The notes under the pieces were generated by a model. The model was given only the letters and a program-made list of their open reading frames with translations. It searched no databases and was not told where the DNA came from. The translations under genes were made by a program, and so were the position numbers. DNA of 64,000 nt from Heterobilharzia americana (lineage: Eukaryota > Platyhelminthes > Trematoda > Strigeidida > Schistosomatidae), in contig OX104130.1 of the NCBI GenBank assembly GCA_944470555.2, forward strand, positions 66,531,160-66,595,159, in the 5' to 3' direction. Below, piece after piece: positions 28,501-40,500 of the stretch (its first letter is position 1; every line of letters starts with the position of its first letter).

Positions 28501-31500
28501 GGAGAGTTCCTCAACGACGGCACTAAATAACGGTCAAGCTCTATTAGGAACTGACAAAAGTAGGAAAATGTAGACCATTGGATTCCGATCGAGTAGCTCA
28601 ATGGAAACGTGCTCACCATAAGACCAGGAGGTCCTGGGTACGACCCCTGGAGGGGCAAGGTGATGTATGAAACAGATGTCCAATACTCCTAGTTTATCGA
28701 CGGTTTTTTGGTTGACGTCAGTCCGGGATGAATACCAACTTGAAATCAATATTTAAATCCTCACAAACCTTCAGAATGAATTGAAATCAGTGTTAGTGTG
28801 TTTTCACAACAATTCATCACCTTCCCTTGGAATCTGAATCTCCTAAAAAGTGTTACGATTAGATTTTCTTGTAACGAAGGTCTGAAAACCATATAGGCAC
28901 TAAATGGATAAAATCCATTTCCTAGGTGCTTATGCCGTGGTCAAATAGCCAGATATAAGAAGGAAAGAACTAAATGTCTACATGTTTTCAATGTCCATTT
29001 TCAGAATTTTATATCCTGCATATGGCATCCAATCTACAGTAGGAAGTGTTGAAAACAACGAGTTGCAGATAAATGGTTTTAGGTTTACACATTGTCTTTT
29101 AGAGTGCTCACTGGGCAAAGACTTATCTTAGGTGGTTCTTTCAATGGTTAGGAACGTCTTTGTAGTGAGCGCTGACGGTAACTAACATAGGCAAAATAAG
29201 TAAAAGAGCATCAGCATTAGGAATATTTAGGCTGATATTTAGGTTTGCTAAACGTACTGGTCACAGAAGACATAGTTACCGATATCATTAACGGAAAAGA
29301 TGAATTTCTATCGAAAGTGTAAACGCTTCGCTGAGCTATAAGTGAAATTCAGCTGCCAAAAGTGTAACCTTAGTTTGCGCACTAATGGAGTATCAGTCAT
29401 TTGATTTTCGAGAAAAGTGACTCGTGCTGCTTAATTCTCTTGCATCCCTGAGAGAGTCAATAGAAAGTGGTGAAGATAGGTCGGTTTTACAAAGAATTTA
29501 AACGGATAAAAAAGTCAAAGTGGGAACTGTCACGAAGGTACATTAGTTCAAGTTGTCACATGTTACACTAATATGTAGAGCAGAAATGGATTGAAAAAAT
29601 AATTCCAACATTTCGACCTACAGTTGTAGTTTTACTAAATGTATTTGTCTAAATGGATTACGAGTGTTTAAACCACCAAAGGATCAAGTAAATTGTTTGT
29701 AATAAATATTTTGAAGTATAGATATATGGAAATAATTGTAAGCCATAATTCGAAAACTTCAGCAAATTATTAAGAAATCGCTAGCACAGCATCCCAAGTC
29801 GCATTTTGTTTTGAAGGACCACTAGAGCTCTAGTGAACGTATAACTCAAATGTTATGTTCAATGTATAAGGTTTTGTATGGGTCCTATGATCCAGTCCAT
29901 GATACCGCTTTTAAGATATGATGAAGATATACAAGTGTAGGTTGAGGAAACAGGAACACAACTGACTCCTTTTAACAAAAGTAAACAGAACAATTCAGTC
30001 TTGATCCAATGTCTTATCATTCCAGTTAACAATTTCCAGGGACAAGATGCTCAGTCAAGGCGTCAAATGAACAGCGAATGAGGTATAAAATCTTGCCTAC
30101 AGAAAAGATTTCCGTGTAATACTATTCCATCGAAGCCAACTATTTCAGCACTGTTATTTCGAAAGATTACATAGATGGAATACTTCTGCATTGTACTTTC
30201 AATATTCTGTTCCGATTTACCAATGAGTTTTATTGACAAAAAGACGGATTAGTAATGGGGTCACTTCTCAGTTCTCTACAGGCAGACCGTTTCATGACAA
30301 ACTTGGAGGACACTGTGCTACAGTTGTTGATCCAATATTATAATTTATGTAAGGCATACATAGATGATTTATTTATCATTTATGATAAAAAAGTGATCAA
30401 ATGCTCATAACTGATAACTGTAAACGCTTCCACCAGTCAGCCAGATTTACGATGGATTCTAAGGTAGACTATGAGTTTTGTTTCCTTGATTTACTATAAA
30501 GAAGACTAGGTGACTCTTCGAAGATTAAATCATAGCACGCCAACATGGAACGGACAGTATGTACACTTTTGGGGTTGGGCACCGATGAACAGCAAGATGG
30601 ACTTGATTCATTACTTGTCTCTGAAAATCAGACGAATATGCATAGTGGACAAGACTGATGGTAAAGTAGCATAACTCCGATAACTACTGTTCCTAAATAG
30701 TCAACCTTTCACAATCATCGTGTAAGGTGTGTATTTTACTTGTGTTATCCCGGCGAAGTATATTGGGCCAAATCACAAAATAAACAAATATTTTATATTA
30801 TTCCTCAACGTTTCGATCTTGGTAAAACACCATCCAGTTCGTCAGGGCAAGATACTAAATCACTCACGGACAAATACTGACAGCTCACTTCATAGTGAAG
30901 TTATTGCTGATGATGTCGTCCAGAAGACGATGAAAGCTCCATGACTAAACAATCCAGCTCAGAGAACACAATACAACCAAGACTCTGAGATAATTCTCAA
31001 TACTTCTGTTTTGTTTCAATGTTTAATGAACGTTTTACATATTTTATTGTTTCACTTATTTTAATTAACTTACAGTCGTATCTGGACGTGTGGGATACGT
31101 GAAATTGACATGATGAAAGGAAACGTTCCCATTGAAATTTGGAACAATTTTGCCACTTTTTGCTTTATCAATTGCAGAAACCTGAGTAAATATAAATATT
31201 CAGAAAAATAATGCAAAACTAGACAGAAAATAAGGTAAATTTTAAGTGTTTGTAACAATCAATCAACTGGATAATAAGTGAAGATAAGAAAACAAACTTC
31301 ACCAAAATATGAAGTGCTTTGAAGGTTGTAAAGACAACTGGGGAGGAGGGCTTACTCTTTTGTAAGACCGTGTCAACCTAATTGAATCGTTGTTTTTCAG
31401 CGAAATGTAACGTAATAAGAAGATGGAGGTTTTTCTAGCCATTTAAGGATATGCTCCCAAGGCATGTGTCACCGCACGCACACATAAATTGGAATACATA

Positions 31501-34500
31501 GCCGGATTCGACGTAATCATCTATGTAGTGATGAGGTTTATTTTGAAGCATAGGTTTCGTTTACTTGATAGTATTGAACTTGGCCGCATAACATGTCTTT
31601 CTAATAACTGAATTAGGCCTTTATCTTAAGATTATGCTGTTTGATTCCCCCTTATACGGTAGCGTGATGTAAACGTCCTTCAGAATGCTGATTACTTCGC
31701 ACCATTGACACGTTTTTATGACGATTGATGAACTTTAGAGGATATGCGTTTTTCATGAGTGTTGCCGTTACATTGGGAGTAGTCAAACTATGGAGTCGAT
31801 AGTGATCGAGCATATCCTTAAATGGTTAGAGAAACAATTACATTCAAATAATCCGATAAATACAGGGGCCAGACAGATGTCATTCTCGATGGGTAAACAC
31901 ATCATAGAAACAGGTCACAGGATTGACCCCAAAACAGCCTTTAGACCATTGTATAGGAGCCATCAAGACCGTATACCTAGGTTCATTAAAGCCTTAGCAG
32001 TACTAAAGTTCAATCCGTTTTTATGGGTTCAAAAACAATTTGTCCTTCCCTTGAACCTACCTTGATAATCTCATTTTAATGCCAAGGTGGTGTGAAAATG
32101 CGTTATTTTTCCTTATTATCCCTATATAATATCCAAAACTTGTATTAGTTTATTTTTATCTTAATTCACCCTACTTTAATTGTTTATACATATGATACAA
32201 TGGGCGATCAGAGCAAATTTCTGACAGACACACTTGTGGAAAACTGATATCCATTACAGTTTCTGAACTGTTGTAGAAAACAGTTTACTCGTTAGCCGAT
32301 AATTTTCTGGGTGCCCGAGGAAGGATATATTTCTTAAAGTATCATACAGAGAAGAAACGAGTAGTATGATATTGAAACAGAGATGAAAATCTGTTATCAG
32401 TAAAACATACTATACAGCATAGTTTATCATTGTTGCGACAACAAAACACCTGCTTCATCACAAACCTCAACCTCGCATAAAGGAGTATGTCACATCTTAC
32501 TGTGTTTATCAATTTACATCTATGTGGGGGCACACATACATAGGAAGGAGTAATCGTGCTATCCAGACTAAAGTCAGTGAACATTTATCTAAATGTTGCT
32601 ATTCATCGAAGACTGACATCAGTTGGAGGAACAAAGGAAACCTGGGAGCACTGGACAGCTGTTTCGTCCTAGTATGGGACTCCTCAGCAGTGCGCACCCA
32701 CGACCCCACCAGCAGGGATCGAACCCGCGACCTTCAGGTTCCGCGACCAGCGCGTTACCATTGAGCCACTGGGTCAGAATCCAGTGCTCCATATTTCCAA
32801 CTTCTGTTAGCTCAGGATATAGCGCAGACCGCCACCCAATGTCATTGTTGAGTATTTGTCCTCACGGCCATCAGGCTTTGACTCCACCGGTCACGACTTG
32901 TCATTGGAACTTTGGGAATACTTCTCGAAGCTAGTCACCAACGAGCACTAGTTTAATTAAATTTTGAGGGGTTGTGGAGATTTGGAATTATTTCAAGTTG
33001 TTATTCATCGAAGACTGACATCAGTTGGAGGAACAAAGGAAACCTAGGAGCACTGGACAGCTGTTTCGTCCTAGTATGGGACTCCTCAGCAGTGAGCTAA
33101 CAGAAGTTGGAAATATGGAGCATTGGATTCTGACCCAGTGGCTCAATGGTAACGCGCTGGTCGCGGAACCTGAAGGTCGCGGGTTCGATCCCTGCTGGTG
33201 GGGTCGTGGGTGCGCACTGCTGAGGAGTCCCATACTAGTGGGACGAAACAGCTGTCCAGTGCTCCCAGGTTTCCTTTGTTCCTCCAACTGATGTCAGTCT
33301 ACGATGAATAACAACTTGAAATAATTCCAAATCTCCACAACCCCTCAAAATTTAATTTATCTAAATGGCCTGAAAAACAGTTTATCACACAAACTTTGAT
33401 AAATGTAGGTGACAGATATCCATCTTCATCCATAGCAAAACATATCATCGAAATGAATCATAAAGTTAGAACGAGAACAGTATTCAATATATTATATAGG
33501 AAGAGTCATGTGCGCATACTGAAAGTGGCCAAAGCGTTAGCCATTCGTGAATTTAAATCCCCAATTTGTGTACAAAACAATTTGTTGTTTCATCTTCATT
33601 AATTTACCTTTGTAATCCTTATCTGATTATAATACCAAGACTAGTGTCACACAACCTTTTCGTATTCATTACATCTGACCTTTCATTCTCATATATATAA
33701 ATTGACTTGTTAAGTAAATGTGTGATAAGATTGTCCCAAGTGTATTGGTGCAAATACATTACACATTTTTCAGATAATCTTCATCTTTTAATAACGTTAT
33801 CAAACAATGAATACTGACTAATAATAATAACAATGATAATAAAGATAGCGATAAAAGTATTTATATTTATGGTAGCAGTTGAAGTATGAATGATAACAAA
33901 ATGGATATATAGATTGGTTTATAGAATGCATGCAACTCAGAAAGTAGCGTAAAATTGATGAAAATAGCAAGTCAGTAAAGTATTATGTACTAGGATTAGA
34001 TAAGTTGTTAAAATAAAACCAATATTTTCTTGAAGTGATTAACACGATTAAGCGAAACAACGCTAGAAACTTATTCAGAGATGAATAAATTTGGAATAAA
34101 TCATGCAAAATAGTGTGAAATGAAGTTGTGTTCTATCTTCTTTTCATATATTATTTGGAACTGTCTCTGCTAGTCATTAATGTTTGCCATATATGTGGGA
34201 TGTCTAACCCATCTTTTCTGTTGACCGCAGAAAGGTACGCGCAGATATGAAAAGCTTCTGCAATGGCCTACTCTTTGTGAGAAATGAAACTCTTCTGTAA
34301 GACTCGCCTTTTCAACTAATGTTTTATGAAGGCATGAACTAGGATGACCGAGGTTTTTTCAAAATTTTCCAAATTATAGGAAATTTTTGGTTTCTGCTTG
34401 CAAATTCGACTGTGTTCTGTTAGACGTGTTAGTACTTGGTGTGATGTCTCTCCATTATATGTGGCATCGCATTCACTACAGTTTACCTTATAAACGAGTT

Positions 34501-37500
34501 TCTGTTGTTGCAAATGGGGGATCGGGTCTTTTAATTTGCGCAGGTGTGAGTGTGGTGTTTGCCACCTTGAAGAATATTCTGATGTTGTAACTATTAGGGA
34601 TACTCCATATTTCCTCTGATGTGGCGAAACCGAGAGGTTGAGAAGGTATCAGTGTTGCATAAAACTCGGCAACTATTTAGGCTTATCAACAATACCGGCA
34701 GGAAAAATACGATGGTAAGTGGAACCATCACCGAAAAGGATGGAACGCCGACAACCTCCCGGGACAGAAGGATAGAACGTTAGGCAAAACACTTTGAAGC
34801 AACGCTTAAATGGTCCTCAGCAATGCTTCAGTTGCCAAACAATCAGCCTGAACCTGAATGGGACGCAGATGTCTGTCATCCAACTCTCTTTAAAGCTGAG
34901 AAAGCTGTATAGAACCTGAAAAGATGCAAAGCAGCAGGACCTGACAGTTTAACACCTGGAGTTCTCAAGGATGGAGGTAGGAAATTGGTGAGGAGTGACG
35001 GAGTTACTAGGCGGGGTATGGGAACCAGAGGTAGTCTCGTTAGACTGATGTACTTCACTGATCATCCCAGTCTATAAGAAGGGGGAGAAATCTTGTGACA
35101 ACCATAGGCGAATCAGTTTAACTAATATTTTGTCCAAGATCCTAGGGTCCATAGTTATCCGACGCCTAACTGTAGCTAGAGAACAGTAAACTCGAAAAAA
35201 CCAGACAGGTTTCAGACGAGGGTATATCAATCAGGTTTCCACCCTCCGACAGGTTCTGGAACACAGGCATACCTACCGACCAGTGACCGACACTTGCCAT
35301 ATTTCTTCATCTGAAGGCGGCATTAGACTCTATCGACCGTGAGGTGTTGTGGCAGTGTCTAACTGTGAAGGGAGTACCGAACAAGTAAGTAACGCTTATC
35401 AAATCTCTCTACTCGAGCTTACGCAGCCGTGAAAGGGCTTATGGAGAGTTGTCAAGTGCGTTGACAACAACTAGTGGTGTCCGGTAGGGATGTCCACTAT
35501 CACCATTCCTGTTTAAACTTCGTCATAGACGTACTGATGGAAATAATCCCTGTACGTCTGACTTCATAGGGACTGACCTACTCCATGAAGGTCATCTAGT
35601 TGACTTGGAATATGCAGACGATACTGTCCTGCTAGGTGAAGACGTTAACAAAATGAAGCGTCTTCTGAAAGACTTCAGCAGAAACCTGTGTATGTTCAGT
35701 ATGCTCTGGTACAACGTCAGCCTGTGAGAATGGGTTTTCATTTTATAAGCCGGATGAGTGATGTTCAGAATACTCGCTCCAGAAGCGTGCATCATTCTTT
35801 GTCGGAGAGGATGTGTTAGAAGTAAAGGGGGAAGACAGGACGAAGAAATTGTTTGTATGTTTTGCTGTCTCACCCTACGGTAGAAAATCTTCAGCCCGGA
35901 GTCAGTTGTCGCCTGCAGAAGGCCAAAGCCCTTCCGAGTGGACCATAAAAAGAAGTCGTACACTCTTTACGGGGGGAGGCTTTACGTAGCGACAAGAAGG
36001 CAGCCAGTAGGGGAGTTTTTAAGTCGTGATCAGATCATGTCCAGGCCATGATTTATGCAGGCGCTGACATGAGGACCTGATTGGAGGAATTCGACCTCAT
36101 AGAAGAAATCTGATTGGTCCATTTGTGGCTGCACTTTCTGAGAGTTTTGTAAGTACATATATGTCATGTATTTGCCTAATAAAAGTTTGTTGTCCCTGTT
36201 CTCACAGTCACAGGCCATCTTTGTCTTCTGATTTTACCGCGGCTAAGTGACGCAGAAGGTACTGAGGGATGTCAGTCGTAAAGGTATTCGGTTGAAGTGT
36301 CTATTGAGTCTCAGTATTCATTATACCCACGCGCGCAACCCCACCACTCGGTCACAACATACATACATTGTGAATTGCTACAGCAAGACAGTTGCAACTG
36401 TTGTCTTCGATGTTATTTATTCAGTCCTTTTGAAGTTTGAAAATATCAGTAATACTTTTGAGAAAGTTAAACTGAAACTAAGTTGTAATGATATTTGTAA
36501 TATCCCGTTGTTATACAGGGCCGAACTGCTCGATCTCTGTTGACAAATGAGCCGCAAATAGAACGAAACGCGCGTCCTGGATTCCTCTGCTAGTCACCAA
36601 GATCAATATAACATTATGAGCAACCGACAGTATAGAGGCATCCGCATACGAGCCAATCTGCCAACAGAGGTCGAGCAATTCGGCCCTGTACAGTAACGGG
36701 AAATTACAAAAATGATAATAGCTAATGATACCTGTTGCGTTAGAGGTGACTATTGTGTCCCAGTAGCCTATTGGATACCACCTCGACGTTTCAAAAGACG
36801 GGCACTGGGTCCGAGTCTCAGCTGGAAAGGCATCACTCATTGAGGTGGTGGTACATCTAGCCGATGAATTCCAAACAGGACGAAACGTGCATCCTGGATG
36901 CCTCTGCTGGTCGCCAAGATCAATAAAACTGAGTTGTAGTTGTAGACGCTTCAGAATGCTAAATTTTTTTTTGGGGGGGGGGGGGAATGGATACATCAAG
37001 CAATTTGTTGTATCAAGTTAATTATATCAATTTTACAGTGTTTCAGAGTGGATCCTGATAGCAATAGTAATGAATCAAATGATAAACAGCATACAAACAA
37101 AAAAGATGTTAAAAAACTTACATGATTTATTGTAGTAAATATGTCTTTAGATGCTGTGACAGCACCCAGAATATATGGTACATTTGGTAATGCATTTCCT
37201 AGAAATATACTTCCCAGTAAAATGTTTATAAACACCTGGAAAAAACAACAAGAAATACGTAGGTGAATGGAATGTGAAACGTATGTTTAATTCCCTCGAG
37301 AAGTATATAATGTTAACCGAAAATTAGGTTGTGGTGATTCTCAATCACGAATATGTTATGCAATACATCATGACGAATGGACTGTTCAAGAGAACAGTGA
37401 ATGAAATATTGTTTTACTCCCATAGGCTTTTGAAATTTCATTACAGCAATCAAAGGAAACAATCATATAATCTTTCATTATAGAAATACATTTCATCGGG

Positions 37501-40500
37501 TGCAATAATCTATGCAGAAGACTAGATGTTGTAAATCAAGGCTCCTTTGCTTAAAATCAGTTCATCGATACACGTATATCAATTCAGCTGTTCTTCTTGA
37601 ACAAGTTTCATGATATGCAGGATTAGAAATTTCTAGTTCTGGATACGAAAACACTTGCCAGTCCAGGTCGGGAAGAGTGAAGTCCAGTTCATCAGAAGTT
37701 CCACACTAGTACATTTAGCGGGCAGAGGACATCACCTAGATGCTACTATGGCCACTGTAACCATACACTTTCAAAGAGATTATCATTTGGAATCCATATT
37801 AGCCTTTTTTTTAGATAGCTGAGGCAGAGCAGCATAACATCGAAAAAACCGTAATCATGCTTTCAGTAGACTAATTACGACCTTCTTAACTGCAAATTTC
37901 TCTTTTTCTTTCTCCCATTTAACGTTTTCTATTTTCATCCTTAATGTAACAAACCACAAAATTTTGGTGCTTTTGTCAAAGCCCTACATAATTAAAGTAG
38001 CACAAACAACCTCCTTGTTACCATCAATACATCAGTTTATCTTCACAGACACTTTATACACCAACCATTTCGTGATGAAATGATCATCCCATTCCTACTA
38101 CATTTTGCTTAACTTGTATCATTTTCTATATTAGCCACTTCTTACCTAAGATAAACAGTAACCTTGATCTGTGTTGTAATTTTCCCTGACCCTAAATTGT
38201 TTTTAATTTATTATTATTATTACTTACTATTGCACTAAACTTATTCCCTCATTTGATATGCATACAGAATCACTTCTAGCAGTATTTGTTCATATCGTTA
38301 AAGTGGGTTCGATCCCTGGTAGGGTCATGGGTGGACACTGTTAATGAGTCCAAAGTTTTCAGTGGTTTTGTAACTTGTCAGTCCATGATGAATATCAACT
38401 TAAAGTCATTAGCAATGTATCTCATACATTTCATTCACTTGATAACTGAACAATGCAAGAAAGAATAGATTTGTAGAATGAAGTGATGTCATTTCATCTC
38501 ATGGATATTTGTGGAAAGATACCACCCTTCTTGTGTTGTCACCTCCGACTGTATTTACTAATTCACATGTGCTTGGGGAAGCAAGGGCTGAGAGAAGATT
38601 ATCTACTTTGTTCTATCAATATATTTCAAGAAATTTGTGTTTGAAAGGTAGAAAAGATTTTATAGGTGCAATGATCAGACACTTGGCGGGAACTCGACAC
38701 CAAATACACATCTTCGAAGCCTTCAGGATAGTCGACAAACAAAAGTCGGGAAGTTAACTACGATTTATTGAAACCTATACAATCAGATATGTTAAAGCTG
38801 ATGTTTACATGCAGAAAAAGAGACTGCGGTCAGTCTTTCCTTATCCTGGTAATTCAATGCTGTTATTTTGGGTTACATCATGTCTTCTTTACTATCTAAT
38901 AAGGGTTGGTCACATTTATTTTAATTAGTCGTGGGGGTATGAGTTTTCTTAGTGGGTTAGCGACTCAAGCGAAATAAGAGGACTTCATTTTATCCAAAAG
39001 ATTTTTTCGTTTTTGCTTTGTTAAATAAAGTGTATCCGATTGTATACCTGGCTATTATCATGATAAAAAATCTGATTTGTTAAATGGAGAACCTGAAGAG
39101 AATTTATTCAAAAGGATATCCTTCAGTTATACTTACTGAGTGGTGAACTGCTCGCTGTAGAACGTGAATAGAACTGTCATTCAAGAGCCCTTAACCAAAA
39201 CGAAACAACTATTTAGCCTTCTATGGCTTCTGATAGTTCTCTAGCTAGTGTTACTCTGTGATATAATGTTACTGTTCTCTTTATTTTTAAGTTTATCTTC
39301 AGAATCACTTACTGCAATCACAGCACCAGGATCAGTATTTTCATCTTGGATCAATTTGACACCATACCAAAATACTAAGGCTGCTGATCCAAATATTACA
39401 AATCCAATACATCCTGAAACTAATGAACCAATTAAAAACTTATCAAACATGAGAAAGAAAAACACTGAAAAGCAACCCTCCCCCCGAAAAAAAATGAGTA
39501 AAACGATTATTTACAATCAACTGTTTCATGTTGATAAGGATATAGTGTATACAAAAAGTCAATGAATGAAATGATCCATCTGAAGGAAAAAAATCCTAAA
39601 CAACGACAAGAATGACTGAAGTTCAAACAAAACAGGGTTCCCGCAGGATTTGAACCAGTAGTCAGGTTTTTGTTTCAGTGTCCGTAATTGTCCCAACTGA
39701 ATAAAGACCAGTACATCAAACTAAAGCTATTTCAGTAAACCATTCGACGGTGAATCCAGTGATACTGTGGTTTGTCTAAAGTGTACAGAAGAATCAACTC
39801 GGAGGTAATCTACTACTCAACAACTTGAGTAGTTGGGAAACAGTCAGGCTAATATGAAGATTTAGCCAGCCAGATCAGATCAGAGTGATTTGAACACCAG
39901 ACGGCCATTTCACTCGTTTGGGATCGAGCTCATCAGCAGTGGTTAGAAAAATTCAGCTGATAGAGCCAAATTAGTTCAGATCACCTGAATTGGGCTAGCT
40001 GACTTGCATGGACTGATACACCTAAAGTATGATGATTAATTTGCAAACGGTTTACAAATCGCACGGTCCATGTTGAGGTCTCTGGTCCGAATCCCGCTGT
40101 GGTCCAAATTTTCATTTCGCCTTCATCACCAAGTATTAATACAAGTCAACCAAAACAAGGTTATCTCAGATTGTTAAACTGATAATAAATAATATGAGAG
40201 ATGCACAAAGTAGCATTGGAAAATATTAGCGGTTTATGTATAAACGAGGAAGTCTTTCAGACCATAATATGGTGTTGCTTTCTAGTTTTGGAAAATAATT
40301 TAAATGAAGAGTCAAATGAGTCTGGGTGCGCAGAGATAGTCAGTTGTCCCAAAAGAAAGAAAACACTGCTAAGTATTCTAAAATACTATTTCTAACTTCA
40401 TACAGCTCAGTTACTGTAAATCGTTGGAAAATGAAAATGTAGGCGAGTATATATTCTATTCTGTTTTGTTTACTACTTATTCATTTTAACAGTGTTCAGC

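Larger units (their letters stand above)
32465..33790 (+). mobile_element. Penelope-like element: GIY-YIG fragment split by nested SINE block
   Basis: 32500-32582 encodes [20 protein letters not shown], an intact-looking GIY-YIG signature (YIGRS-R and EH). After the inserted block at 32596-33354 it resumes at 33368 and encodes [20 protein letters not shown] and [20 protein letters not shown], ending at 33602. The trailer to about 33790 resembles 6010-6140. The 13-bp duplicate atttatctaaatg at 32583-32595 and 33355-33367 marks the insertion. Confidence 0.78.

Noticed and set aside
32522..33291. Open frames of 80-103 codons on both strands in this block
   Set aside because: They are translations of family B SINE and its palindrome. 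Nearly the same peptide appears on both strands because the sequence is an inverted repeat.
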